From assembly GCF_019749255.1 (NCBI RefSeq), contig NZ_JACWFH010000031.1, forward strand, positions 139,032 to 200,911: 61,880 nucleotides of DNA, given 5' to 3'. The position numbers and the translations under genes were made by a program. The stretch comes from Mesobacillus maritimus (GTDB lineage Bacteria; Bacillota; Bacilli; Bacillales; Cytobacillaceae). How positions within the stretch are numbered: the stretch's first letter is position 1; the number at the start of each line of letters is the position of its first letter. Under the pieces are notes generated by a model. The model worked only from the letters and a program-made list of their open reading frames with translations. It searched no databases and was not told the DNA's origin. Positions 41,731 through 51,015 of this stretch are shown piece by piece.

Positions 41731-42924
41731 CTAATTATACTCAACACGATCGACTAGCGCTTCAATATTTTGCCCCCATTTAATGGTAAGATTGATTGAT
41801 GCTGGGCTACCGCACTGTTGTTCAAATATCTCGTCCCCAACTTCACTTTTAACAAATAGATTTCCATTAATTTTATTTGGTTGAGAATTATTGACAGTCA
41901 AATTTCCCTGTACACACATCGTAGAGTTGCCGGAAATATCCAATTTATCGATAACTGCATTTCCTCCAACATATACAAAAGAACCGTTATCAAGCTCTAA
42001 ATGTTTACCATTAATGATATTTCCTCCGACTAATATCCTTGATCCTACATCGACTTTTAAGTTTCCTTCAAAGGTTGCGTTCTTTTTAGTTTCTATAGTA
42101 AGTTTGGAAGCACCATTCATGTTACTTCCAATTTTAATCCCACCTTCAGAATGGATTTTCAAATTAACTGAGTTATTTGCATTACCATCAATTGTAAAAA
42201 CATTATTAGGGTTAGTAGAATAGGCAATTTTATCTGAAAGACCGTTATTATTTCCGTTATTATTATTGTTTTTTCCAGGTAGTGGGTTTGAGCCATCTAC
42301 TAAGATGGCGTCACAGCCAGAAGTAAACGATGTACACCCGGTTTCCGGCAAGGGCACTTCATTAAATGTAGGTAAAACAAAATTAATTGAGTCTTGATTC
42401 ACTATAATCGACTCTAAATTGAGCAGTACATCAGCTTCTAGGGCAGTCGGATGACTGTCTCCCTCGCTTCCATTAACAGAAAAATGAACTTTTACCTCAT
42501 TCGTATCAGTATCAACTGCAGTTGAAATATTATTAATTTCAAAAATCGCGTCATTATTAGCTTCGATGGTGACAGGTCCTTCTTTCTGTAGCTCACGTTT
42601 GATAATTTCTGCTGTGGCAAGGATAGCTTCCTCTCTAGCTGCTGCTTCATCAATATCTTCACCAGGAAGAGGATTTAGGTTGTCGTTCACTTTCTGATTT
42701 ACTTCAGCTCCGCTTGACTCAAATATCTGTTGAATGGCAACCTTATAATATGCAATTCCTGCTTCGGCAACAGCAGTTGACTGTGAGGAACTTTCAACAA
42801 TTGAATTTTGCTTCACACTGCTAAAAGCTTGTCCCATGAAAGAAAGGAAAACAATTAGAAATACAACGATGATTAATAAAACCGTGACGAGAGCGTACCC
42901 TTTTTCGTTATTCAGACGATTCAT
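41731..42924 (-). CDS. PilX-like minor pilin fused to a beta-helix-like domain
   Basis: 397 residues. The N-terminus (NNEKGYALVTVLLIIVVFLIV) is a pilin-like hydrophobic helix after a Gly, but it lacks the Glu at mature position 5, as in PilX-type proteins. A helical segment with VAEAGIAYYK follows, then a spacer with an Asn/Gly-rich run. From about 225 to 365 come repeating short beta-type turns (GGIKIGSNMNGAS, ATFEGNLKV, ILVGGNIIN, FVYVGGNAVID, MCVQGNLTV), suggesting a parallel beta-helix. Two Cys pairs may form disulfides. GGGAGGGAG supports the ATG. Third gene of a - strand operon, overlapping the preceding gene by 17 nt. Confidence 0.8.
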   Translation of the reverse strand: MNRLNNEKGYALVTVLLIIVVFLIVFLSFMGQAFSSVKQNSIVESSSQSTAVAEAGIAYYKVAIQQIFESSGAEVNQKVNDNLNPLPGEDIDEAAAREEAILATAEIIKRELQKEGPVTIEANNDAIFEINNISTAVDTDTNEVKVHFSVNGSEGDSHPTALEADVLLNLESIIVNQDSINFVLPTFNEVPLPETGCTSFTSGCDAILVDGSNPLPGKNNNNNGNNNGLSDKIAYSTNPNNVFTIDGNANNSVNLKIHSEGGIKIGSNMNGASKLTIETKKNATFEGNLKVDVGSRILVGGNIINGKHLELDNGSFVYVGGNAVIDKLDISGNSTMCVQGNLTVNNSQPNKINGNLFVKSEVGDEIFEQQCGSPASINLTIKWGQNIEALVDRVEYN

Positions 42925-43384
42925 CTACAGTCTCCCTCCCTAGACGATAAAGCGTTATTTTAACGTCTATAGAATTATTTGTGTTATTTTTATCTGTCAG
43001 GGTTAATGTTAGTGGGACATCAGGCATATTTCCACTTCCTCCCACTATCTGTCCACCAGTTTGGGAGATTGGTAGTGTCGTGGTGTATGTGACACAAATT
43101 TGGTCGGGGTCAAAAATTTGAGATTCCCCATTATATTTGATAATAATTCCACAAGGTGAATCTTCCCGAACACTTCCAATTTCATATGAGTTTACTGTTT
43201 GATGTACTTTCAGTAAGCTGGTAGTAATAATGTTGGCTTCCTGCATCATCATGTTTTTTGTAATTGATTTTTGTGAATAATTAAAGCCTTGGAAGAATAC
43301 TTGCCAGATAAGAATTCCTGCAATAGATAGAATAGTTATAGTGGCCAGTACTTCGACTAAGGTTAAACCGCGATCATTCCTCAT
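42908..43384 (-). CDS. Minor prepilin (type IV pilin-like)
   Basis: 158 residues. The class III signal RNDRG|LTLVEVLATITILSI has Glu at mature position 5 and a long hydrophobic helix. The remainder (with a CGIIIKY...QICVTYTT pair of Cys) resembles PilW/PulJ-type minor pilins. It is the second gene of the - strand operon, 3 bp after the preceding gene and overlapping the next. It should be processed by the prepilin peptidase at 51.0 kb and placed at or near the pilus tip. Confidence 0.85.
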   Translation of the reverse strand: MRNDRGLTLVEVLATITILSIAGILIWQVFFQGFNYSQKSITKNMMMQEANIITTSLLKVHQTVNSYEIGSVREDSPCGIIIKYNGESQIFDPDQICVTYTTTLPISQTGGQIVGGSGNMPDVPLTLTLTDKNNTNNSIDVKITLYRLGRETVDESSE

Positions 43385-43387
43385 TAA

Positions 43388-43831
43388 TCATCCCGCCTTT
43401 GGAACTAAGATATATCCATATGTCTCAGTAACCACCTTGTCATTGTCATTTAAAAGCCGAACAACAATTAGATGCGCATTATGAAGCTTTGAAATTTTAC
43501 TAGCCACTTCTTTTATATTTATGGTAGCTTTAAAATCATTTTTAGTAGTGTTGAAGACATAATAGCCATCCGCAAGTTGTGGTGGATCCAAGCTTAATAA
43601 GAGTGTTGTATCCGGATTCGAAATATAGGTTATCATTTCACTATTTTCTTGCCATTCAATTAATAATTCTTTAGCAAGTGAAATGGCTTGTACCTTATCT
43701 TCATTATATTTATTCATCTTCCCCATTTGAGGGAAGATGTTCATTAAAGATACGAGAATAATTGATAGTATAGTTAGTGCAGCCAGCACTTCAATAAGTG
43801 TAACTCCGTTATTATTACGTAGAACCTTCAT
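43388..43831 (-). CDS. Minor prepilin (PilV/GspI-like)
   Basis: 147 residues. The signal is NNNG|VTLIEVLAALTILSI, cut before Val, with Glu at mature position 5. The short globular part contains AISLAKELLIEW, typical of PilV/GspI-type minor pilins. ATG 43831 has GAAGGGA 10 nt upstream; in-frame TTG 43849 would remove that site. First gene of the three-gene minor pilin operon, divergent from the main pilus genes. Confidence 0.85.
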   Translation of the reverse strand: MKVLRNNNGVTLIEVLAALTILSIILVSLMNIFPQMGKMNKYNEDKVQAISLAKELLIEWQENSEMITYISNPDTTLLLSLDPPQLADGYYVFNTTKNDFKATINIKEVASKISKLHNAHLIVVRLLNDNDKVVTETYGYILVPKAG

Positions 43832-44081
43832 CTGATCCAATCCCTTCAAGGGTATTCCGCTATTTTCAACTCTATCATATCATTTATACATTAAATAAGA
43901 GAAAAGAACTATGTTAAAAAGTAAGGAATTTTTCCCTTTTTTTGTGTTAATTGACATTAGATTGTTATCTATTCTTCTTTTAAAATACTTTTTTGTGTAA
44001 TACAATAAGGAAAATGGACTGTGTCTAATTATGTAGAAATTGATAGAAATAGATTGAATATTGATTAGGGGTGTCGAAGTG

Positions 44082-45035
44082 GTGAGCTTTCTATTCGCCA
44101 GTATTGCAATACTGGTCCTTTTACCTATTTTATATTTTTTACCACTGGGCTTTTCAGTAAAAGGGAAAGGTGTGATCTTTGCACTATCCCTATTGATTTC
44201 GTTAGTAGGGTTAATTGCTACACCTATTCTTCAACTATGGCAAATCGGTTTAATTCTTTTGTTATTTGTCGGTCTCGCGGCCTATTTGCTAAGAAATAAA
44301 ATGGACCGATTTCTTGAGGTTGCAACAGAAGAAGGAAATGAGTTGCTGCAACCTGTGAATCAAACGGTCATCCCGGAAAATGTCAATGATGCCTTTAGCT
44401 ATATTGCAACATCCGATCAAAAGCAAAAAGAAACGACAGAGCCAGAACAAACTGGAATCTTAGCCAAAGCATTGAGACAAGCTGGAGAAGCGAAACCAAG
44501 CATCCTCTTTGGAAATGGTAAGTCTGATAAAGATGGTCTCGATCTTACATTATTTACTGAAGAAATTGCCGCTACAAGTGAAGCTGTGGATCATGAAATC
44601 AATCAAGAAGAGTCTGAAACTAGTTACCTTGCTGATATGGAAGAATTGTTAGCAGTCGAAGAGAACGTTGAAAGCTTAAAACCTATAACAGATAAACATG
44701 AGTTAGCTGAAATTCCAGTTGATAACGTAAAAAGTGCTCCAACAAGATTACAAGGCAACTTAACGCTAGACGAAGATGAGTTAGCAGAAATTCCTGGCTT
44801 CGATGAAGTGAATGTAAATGAGATTCAGAGCAAGCCAACAGCTGTTCTAAAAAGCCAAGAAAAATCGGAAGACTTTTTAGATGAGTTGGATGAGATTCCT
44901 GAAGTTGATTTTCATAACAAAGACACGAAAGAACAAACGAAAGAAACTGCGTTGGATGCGGAATTTTGGAATCAGTTGCTAGAAGAAGATGAATTAGAAA
45001 TCATTGATGATGAGGAATTAGAAAAAGTAAAATAA
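44082..45035 (+). CDS. Unknown membrane protein with acidic repeat-bearing tail
   Basis: 317 residues. Three hydrophobic segments lie in the first 75 residues. A soluble, strongly acidic C-terminal region of about 240 residues follows. It repeats an (E/D)LAEIP-type motif three times (ELAEIPVDN, ELAEIPGFDE, ELDEIPEVD) and carries LDAEFW at 291-296, before an acidic end. GTG 44082 has AGGGGTG 8 nt upstream. It resembles no family I recognise. As the first + strand gene of the pilus cluster it is probably a cluster-specific component; the tail, probably cytoplasmic, could bind PilB/PilT or PilM (inference). Confidence 0.7.
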   Translation: MSFLFASIAILVLLPILYFLPLGFSVKGKGVIFALSLLISLVGLIATPILQLWQIGLILLLFVGLAAYLLRNKMDRFLEVATEEGNELLQPVNQTVIPENVNDAFSYIATSDQKQKETTEPEQTGILAKALRQAGEAKPSILFGNGKSDKDGLDLTLFTEEIAATSEAVDHEINQEESETSYLADMEELLAVEENVESLKPITDKHELAEIPVDNVKSAPTRLQGNLTLDEDELAEIPGFDEVNVNEIQSKPTAVLKSQEKSEDFLDELDEIPEVDFHNKDTKEQTKETALDAEFWNQLLEEDELEIIDDEELEKVK

Positions 45036-45125
45036 AACTTAGGACTGAACAGTCAATAGAGGCTGTTTCTTTCCTTTTTTAGCATGAAATAAAACACGCG
45101 TGACAGCTTGTAGGGGGAAACAGGT

Positions 45126-46478
45126 GTGAACAAACAACAAGGAATGAAACTGTTTATCGTACTTTTGCTTAGTACTTTATTTATCTATAGTTTTTCACAT
45201 TTTGGTGCCCTTGCGTATGAAGCGGTCACAAGTGAGGAAGACATCTTTTTATCAGGGACAACCATTGGTTCTGTTGATGTTTCCGGACAGGCAAAGGCTG
45301 ATGCAGGAACAAGCATTGCTGACCATATCCAAAGATGGCAAGCAGAAGCCAAAATTAATGTGAAATATAAAGAGAAACAAATTCCTGTTAACCTGGATAT
45401 CTATCAATTTGATATTCAAGGTTCAATCGATACTGCACAAAACGGTCAACAGAATCCATTGCTTGCTTCAATCGATTCAGAGGATCTAGATGGATTCCTA
45501 ATCCAGCTATCTTCAAACTTAGCACTAGATAATACAGCTATTACAGCTATTAAAAACGAATTGCTTGCTTTTGGGCAAAATTTAACAATCGGTCAGCAGG
45601 AACTTTCGGTTAACCAATTAATTGAAACAGATGCAGAAAATGAAACAATTAGTGAAAATACACTCACTCTTCACGGTGCAAGCGTGGCAATGAAGGACTG
45701 GGTTGAGGCGTTATCACCAATTACCGTTCCTGCTCAATCGCAAATTTCGTTTGTGAAATTATTAGAAGAAAGTCAGTTGACTGCGATACCATCAGGAATA
45801 AGCAGTATGATTGCTTCTGGAATTTACTCAACCATCCTTTCTACAAACTTTGAAATTATTGAACGCCATATCGGACAAGTATTACCGGATGATATTGAGT
45901 TGGGGTATGAAGCAAAAATTAATCCTGATAATCACTTGGATTTTGTCTTTGGGAACCCAAATGATACAGAGTATATGATTGAACTTCAATGGAGTTATCC
46001 TGTATTGACTGTACAACTAAAAGGAAGCCCATTTTTATACAAATACGAAATTGTAGAAAGTGACAAAAAAGAGTTTAAGCCAAAAACCATTATTCAGTAT
46101 AGCCCGCAGCTGCTTCCAGAACAAAATAAGGTTAAAGAAGCAGGGAAGCATGGTTATCTGATTAAAATCTCACGTAAGGTGCTAGGAGAAAAGGGTGAGT
46201 TGTTACGTGAGGAAATCATTTCAGAGGATTTCTATGTGCCAGTTGAAAAAGTAGAGGTTCATGGATTAAAGGCAGGTACGACGAGCGATGACGCGACTAC
46301 GGACACAATTCAAGATGATACGGAACCGGCCACTGACACAACTAACGCTGACAGTTCGACTGAAGTTGATCAAGAAACAACTGATACGAATGAATCTACT
46401 AAAGAATCCCAAGGACAAGGACAAAAAGATAGTCTAGACAATGACTTCTGGGGCAAGCCAAATGAAAGTGAAAAATAA
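45126..46478 (+). CDS. VanW/G5-like exported protein of the pilus cluster
   Basis: 450 residues. There is an N-terminal signal or anchor (8-30). A YoaR-like region follows, then a degenerate VanW-like domain (about 200-305: QISF..., SSMIASGIYSTIL, IIERH, FVFGNPNDTEYMIEL) and a G5-like domain (about 310-390). A Thr/Asp/Ser-rich tail ends with LDNDFW (437-442). The VanW motif lacks the usual GGGICQ-type cysteine segment. VanW/G5 proteins associate with peptidoglycan, so it may help the pilus cross the wall (inference). GTG start with GGGGGAAAC upstream. Confidence 0.7.
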   Translation: MNKQQGMKLFIVLLLSTLFIYSFSHFGALAYEAVTSEEDIFLSGTTIGSVDVSGQAKADAGTSIADHIQRWQAEAKINVKYKEKQIPVNLDIYQFDIQGSIDTAQNGQQNPLLASIDSEDLDGFLIQLSSNLALDNTAITAIKNELLAFGQNLTIGQQELSVNQLIETDAENETISENTLTLHGASVAMKDWVEALSPITVPAQSQISFVKLLEESQLTAIPSGISSMIASGIYSTILSTNFEIIERHIGQVLPDDIELGYEAKINPDNHLDFVFGNPNDTEYMIELQWSYPVLTVQLKGSPFLYKYEIVESDKKEFKPKTIIQYSPQLLPEQNKVKEAGKHGYLIKISRKVLGEKGELLREEIISEDFYVPVEKVEVHGLKAGTTSDDATTDTIQDDTEPATDTTNADSSTEVDQETTDTNESTKESQGQGQKDSLDNDFWGKPNESEK

Positions 46479-46501
46479 ACCATTTGAAGCGGTGATTCTA
46501 A

Positions 46502-48160
46502 ATGAAACAAACTAGAAAACGGCTTGGTGACTTAATTGTTGAAGCGGGCTTAATTACAGAAGAACAGCTTCAAGAGGCATTACAGGAAAAGCAATCAAGT
46601 CAGAAAACCGGCGATTTGCTTGTGAAAAAGGGATTAATTACCGAACAGCAATTGATTGAAGTGTTGGAAGTTCAACTTGGAATCCCACATATTAGTTTAT
46701 ATGGTTATCCCTTTGATACAAACCTTTTTACACTGATTTCTAAGGAAACAGCACAACGTAACCTCGTGGTTCCGTTGCGCCGTGAAGGAGATAAATTACT
46801 CGTTGCGATGGCCGATCCGATGGATTTCTTTGCAGTGGATGATTTACGGTTATCAACTGGCTTCCAAATTGAAAAGGTAATTGCAACGCGAGACGACATT
46901 ATACGAGCGGTTAATAAATATTACGATGTTGGTGAAGAGTTCGATGAATTGAATGAAACCACTAAAGGTGATTCAGGTCAAGATGAAAGTATCACCGATG
47001 AATCGTCTCCAATTGTTAAACTAGTGAATCAAATTTTACTAAGCGCTGTGATGCAAAAAGCGAGTGATATTCATATTGATCCACAAGAGACAAAAGTGAT
47101 TGTCCGATTCCGCGTCGATGGCTTATTACGTGTGGAGCGAACATTGCCAAAACAAATGCAAAGCATGCTAATTGCCCGGTTAAAAATCATGTCGAATCTT
47201 GATATTACCGAACATCGTGTGCCCCAGGATGGTCGGATTAAAGTGACGATTGACTATCATCCAATTGATTTGCGAGTGTCTTCTTTACCTACTGTGTATG
47301 GTGAAAAAATCGTTATGCGGATTCTCGACCTGTCTAGTGCGATTACCGATCTTGAAAAATTAAGTTTTAACAAAATCAATCTTGAACGTTTTAATAAATT
47401 GATTGAAAAACCAAATGGGATTATGTTAATTACCGGACCCACTGGTTCAGGGAAATCTTCGACGCTTTATGCTGCTTTAAACAAGCTAAATAGTGAAAGT
47501 GTTAACATCATCACCGTCGAAGACCCGGTTGAGTTTCGGCTTGAGGGAATCTCTCAAATTCAAGTGAATACGAACGTTGGAATGACCTTTGCCGCCGGAC
47601 TACGGGCGATTTTACGTCAGGATCCGGATATTGTCATGGTCGGGGAGATTCGTGACCGTGAAACAGCCGAAACAGCAGTACGAGCTTCACTGACGGGTCA
47701 CCTCGTTCTAAGTACACTCCATACAAATGATGCGATTAGCTCAATTAATCGGCTTATCGATATGGGGGTAGAGCCGTTTCTAGTGGCGACAGCCTTGTCC
47801 GGAATCGTTGCGCAGCGTCTTGTTCGTAAAGTTTGTCGTGACTGTGGTGAAGCTCATGAACCAACAAAAGCAGAAGTTGAAATGTTTGCCAAGCGCGGCT
47901 TGAAAATTGAAAAGGTCATGCGCGGCAAAGGCTGTGCTTCATGTAGTATGACTGGCTATAAAGGTCGGATTGCGATTCAAGAAGTGTTGATGATTAATGA
48001 TGAAATTCGCCGTTTAATTATGAACGGGGAGCCTATCTCGAAGTTAAGACAAGTTGCGATTCAAAATAAAACAATCTTTCTCGTTGATGATGGGCTATTA
48101 AAAGTAAAACAGGGATTAACGACAACCGAAGAAGTGCTTCGTGTCGCGATTCCTGAATAG
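46502..48160 (+). CDS. pilB: PilB/GspE-type pilus assembly ATPase
   Basis: 552-residue secretion ATPase that powers pilin polymerisation. The N-terminal MshEN domain covers about 1-150. The catalytic core has Walker A GPTGSGKSSTL (near 311), an Asp box, Walker B MVGEIRD and a His box TGHLVLSTLHTND. The tetra-Cys zinc site CRDCG...CASC is present. It lies in a row with pilT and pilC with gaps of 1-12 bp. Confidence 0.95.
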   Translation: MKQTRKRLGDLIVEAGLITEEQLQEALQEKQSSQKTGDLLVKKGLITEQQLIEVLEVQLGIPHISLYGYPFDTNLFTLISKETAQRNLVVPLRREGDKLLVAMADPMDFFAVDDLRLSTGFQIEKVIATRDDIIRAVNKYYDVGEEFDELNETTKGDSGQDESITDESSPIVKLVNQILLSAVMQKASDIHIDPQETKVIVRFRVDGLLRVERTLPKQMQSMLIARLKIMSNLDITEHRVPQDGRIKVTIDYHPIDLRVSSLPTVYGEKIVMRILDLSSAITDLEKLSFNKINLERFNKLIEKPNGIMLITGPTGSGKSSTLYAALNKLNSESVNIITVEDPVEFRLEGISQIQVNTNVGMTFAAGLRAILRQDPDIVMVGEIRDRETAETAVRASLTGHLVLSTLHTNDAISSINRLIDMGVEPFLVATALSGIVAQRLVRKVCRDCGEAHEPTKAEVEMFAKRGLKIEKVMRGKGCASCSMTGYKGRIAIQEVLMINDEIRRLIMNGEPISKLRQVAIQNKTIFLVDDGLLKVKQGLTTTEEVLRVAIPE

Positions 48161-48172
48161 AGGTGGATACAT

Positions 48173-49213
48173 GTGAAAGAAAAAATCGACAAAATTTTAA
48201 AAGCTGGTTTTGCATTGAAAGCCTCCGATATTCATTTAACTGTTGGCGTCCCGCCGATGTTCCGAATTAATGGTGAGTTAAAACGATACGGGAAAGAAAT
48301 TCTGCTTCCAGATGATACTGAAGGAATCGCAAAAGCAGTGATTCCTGAAGATCAATGGGATCGATTTAAAGAACTCGGAGAACTTGACCTTAGTTATGCC
48401 GTTCCAGCTATCTCTCGCTTCCGTGTCAATGTGTACACCCAGCGTGGCAGTGTCGCCTTGGCAATCCGTGTAATTTCGACCAACATCCCTTCGATTGATG
48501 ATTTGAAAATGCCCCCGATTATTAGGCATATTACTGAGAAGCCTCAGGGCCTTGTCCTTGTCACTGGACCAACAGGGAGTGGGAAATCAACAACTTTGGC
48601 CTCAATGATTGGCTATATGAACCAAACCATGCGCAAGCACATTATCACGATTGAAGACCCGATTGAATATCTCCATAATCATGGCAATTGCATTATCGAT
48701 CAACGTGAAATCGGTGCTGATACAAAAAGCTTTGCAAATGCGTTACGAGCTGCATTACGGCAAGACCCAGATGCGATTCTTGTTGGGGAAATGCGAGACC
48801 TTGAGACAATTCAAACAGCCATCACCGCAGCAGAAACAGGACACTTAGTGTTTGGTACCTTGCATACACAAAGTGCCCCAGCGTCAGTCGAGCGGATGAT
48901 TGACGTATTTGACCCAGCACAGCAACCCCAAGTTCGAACACAGCTTGCTGGTGTTCTGTTGGCGATTATTTCGCAGCGGTTGTTTAAAACGATTGACAAC
49001 TCAGGTAGACGGGCAGCGACAGAGATTATGATCAATAATGCCGCGATTGCCAACCTGATTCGAAATGATAAAATTCATCAAATTGAAACCGTGATTCAAA
49101 CGTCGCGAGCACAAGGGATGCATACGCTTGAGACGAGCATTAAAGATTTAGTTCAATCTGGTGTCATCTCAAAAGATGCGGCCAAACAATTTTTAGACGA
49201 GCAGGCGAACTAA
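48173..49213 (+). CDS. pilT: PilT retraction ATPase
   Basis: 346-residue secretion ATPase of the PilT class. It lacks the N1 extension of PilB. Walker A GPTGSGKSTTL is near residue 130, Walker B is AILVGEMRD, and the AIRV motif typical of PilT is present. PilT depolymerises pili and drives twitching motility or DNA uptake. Its presence distinguishes this cluster from the comG pseudopilus. GTG start with AGAGGTGG. Confidence 0.95.
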   Translation: MKEKIDKILKAGFALKASDIHLTVGVPPMFRINGELKRYGKEILLPDDTEGIAKAVIPEDQWDRFKELGELDLSYAVPAISRFRVNVYTQRGSVALAIRVISTNIPSIDDLKMPPIIRHITEKPQGLVLVTGPTGSGKSTTLASMIGYMNQTMRKHIITIEDPIEYLHNHGNCIIDQREIGADTKSFANALRAALRQDPDAILVGEMRDLETIQTAITAAETGHLVFGTLHTQSAPASVERMIDVFDPAQQPQVRTQLAGVLLAIISQRLFKTIDNSGRRAATEIMINNAAIANLIRNDKIHQIETVIQTSRAQGMHTLETSIKDLVQSGVISKDAAKQFLDEQAN

Positions 49214-49214
49214 T

Positions 49215-50420
49215 ATGGCGAGATTTAAATATTCCGGTCGCGACCGCAAAGGGAAAAAGTCAGGTACAGTGACTGCAGCCTCAAAACGTGAGGCAATGGA
49301 AAAGCTTCGAGCTGATGGTATCCGGATTGTCGATATGACCGAAGTGCCAGAAACCATTATGACGAAGGATCTTTCGATTGGGAATCCAGTCAAACTTCAG
49401 GATTTAGTAATATATTTGAGACAGTTTGCTACTTTGATTAAGGCCGGGGTAACAATTGTCGATGCAACGAATATCCTCGCGATGCAAACGGAAAGTAAAA
49501 AGTTAAAAATTGCCTTGGAAGATATAGAAAGCGAACTTCGTCAAGGGCGTCCTTATTCTGATGCCGCCGAAAAGCATAAAAAGATCTTTGAACCTATATT
49601 TATTAATATGGTTCGCGCTGGTGAAGCAGGCGGGAATATGGAAGAAACTTTGGAGAGACTAGCGGAGCATTTTGAAAAACAACATAATACGCGACAAAAG
49701 ATTAAGTCCGCCATGGCCTATCCTGTTGTTGTTGGAATCATTGCTGTCGCAGTTGTTATCTTTATGCTCGTTTCAGTAGTCCCTACATTTGTGGGTATGT
49801 TTGCTGATTTCGGTGCAGACTTGCCTGCAATCACGCAATTTGTTTTGAACGCTAGTGAATTTACACAGGTATATTGGTGGTTAATTTTATTTTTAGCTAT
49901 TGCCTTGGCGCTGGGATTAAACCTATTAAACAATGGAAAAAAAACAAGATATTATATGGATATAATCAAACTTAAAATGCCAATATTTGGTAAAATGCTA
50001 CAAAAAGCCGCATTAGCAAGAATGACAAGAACTCTAAGCTCATTATTCTCATCGGGAGTTCCAATCTTAAACGCACTTTCAATTGTTGAGGGTGTCGTTG
50101 AAAATGAAGTTATTTCCCGTGTCATTAAAGCTTCAAGAGAGGACTTGGCACGTGGACGTTCATTAACGGGTCCGATGAAGGAGCACTGGGCTTTCCCTCC
50201 CCTAACAACGCAAATGATTTCGATTGGTGAAGAAACTGGGTCTTTAGATGCGATGCTTTCAAAAGTAGCTGAATTCTATGAAAAAGAAGTCGAGAATAGT
50301 ACTGATAAACTAAAGTCTTTGATTGAGCCGTTAATGATTGTCTTTTTGGCTGGTATCGTTGGTGTCATTGTTCTTGCGATACTGACACCAATGTTTGATA
50401 TGTTTAATCATGTGGGTTAG
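49215..50420 (+). CDS. pilC: PilC inner-membrane platform protein
   Basis: 401-residue T2SSF-family protein. The N-terminal cytoplasmic start (ARFKYSGRDRKGKKSGTV) is followed by two repeats of the T2SSF domain and three main membrane helices (about 165-195, 215-240 and 370-395). GEAGGNMEETLERLA and GEETGSLDAMLSKVA are the paired signature segments. It starts 1 bp after pilT. Confidence 0.95.
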   Translation: MARFKYSGRDRKGKKSGTVTAASKREAMEKLRADGIRIVDMTEVPETIMTKDLSIGNPVKLQDLVIYLRQFATLIKAGVTIVDATNILAMQTESKKLKIALEDIESELRQGRPYSDAAEKHKKIFEPIFINMVRAGEAGGNMEETLERLAEHFEKQHNTRQKIKSAMAYPVVVGIIAVAVVIFMLVSVVPTFVGMFADFGADLPAITQFVLNASEFTQVYWWLILFLAIALALGLNLLNNGKKTRYYMDIIKLKMPIFGKMLQKAALARMTRTLSSLFSSGVPILNALSIVEGVVENEVISRVIKASREDLARGRSLTGPMKEHWAFPPLTTQMISIGEETGSLDAMLSKVAEFYEKEVENSTDKLKSLIEPLMIVFLAGIVGVIVLAILTPMFDMFNHVG

Positions 50421-50448
50421 GAATTTGTTGGATATTGTAAAAAATACT

Positions 50449-50477
50449 TTTTTATTGGCAAATAGTCATAGTATAAT
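50449..50477 (+). promoter_or_regulatory. Possible promoter of the major pilin
   Basis: TATAAT at 50472-50477 with a weak TTTTTA 17 bp upstream, in a 117-bp gap before the pilin gene. A separate promoter would allow high pilin expression. Confidence 0.4.
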
Positions 50478-50537
50478 AGAACTAAGTTCAAGATATTGAA
50501 CAAAAAATAAGATATTTTAAAAGGGAGAGAGAAAAAC

Positions 50538-50966
50538 ATGTTACAAAAGGTCAAAAATCGTCTTAAAGATCAACGCGGCTTAACATTAATAGAGCTTTTA
50601 GCAGTTATTGTTATTCTAGGAATTATTGCTGCGATTGCGGTTCCAAGTATTTTAGGTGTAATTGATAAATCTGAAAAGGATGCAATTAAGTCTGACGCAA
50701 TACAGATATTAAATTCCGCGAAATTATATGTTGCTTCCGGTGGAGAAGTTCCTAGTGGTGGAATAAATTATGGTATGTTAGATCCATATATTGATGTGGA
50801 ATTAGATTCTGATCCTAGTATCACTGTAAATTATGATACCACTGCGACAGGCGAAAATCAGTTAGCAATTACAGGTATAATCACAAAAAGTGGAAAATCA
50901 ATCACTTTCAGTGATGCAACTATAGCTGAAATTAATAGTGGAACTGGTATATCAGCAGAAGAGTAA
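50538..50966 (+). CDS. Major type IV prepilin
   Basis: 142 residues with a class III signal of 14 residues, cut after Gly in DQRG|LTLIELLAVIVILGIIAAIAVP; Glu is at mature position 5 and Pro at 22. The mature pilin of about 128 residues has no Cys. It lies alone between pilC and the peptidase, has a good site (AAGGGAGAGAG) and its own possible promoter. These points favour the main subunit over a minor one. Confidence 0.9.
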   Translation: MLQKVKNRLKDQRGLTLIELLAVIVILGIIAAIAVPSILGVIDKSEKDAIKSDAIQILNSAKLYVASGGEVPSGGINYGMLDPYIDVELDSDPSITVNYDTTATGENQLAITGIITKSGKSITFSDATIAEINSGTGISAEE

Positions 50967-51015
50967 CATTATTATTAGGAAGCTTTTTAGTATACTATTA
51001 TAGTGAGGTAATACT

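Noticed and set aside
43951-43986. Sigma-A promoter for the pilus operon (TTGACA at 43951)
   Set aside because: No -10 box at 16-18 bp; the nearest TAAAAT is 24 bp away.
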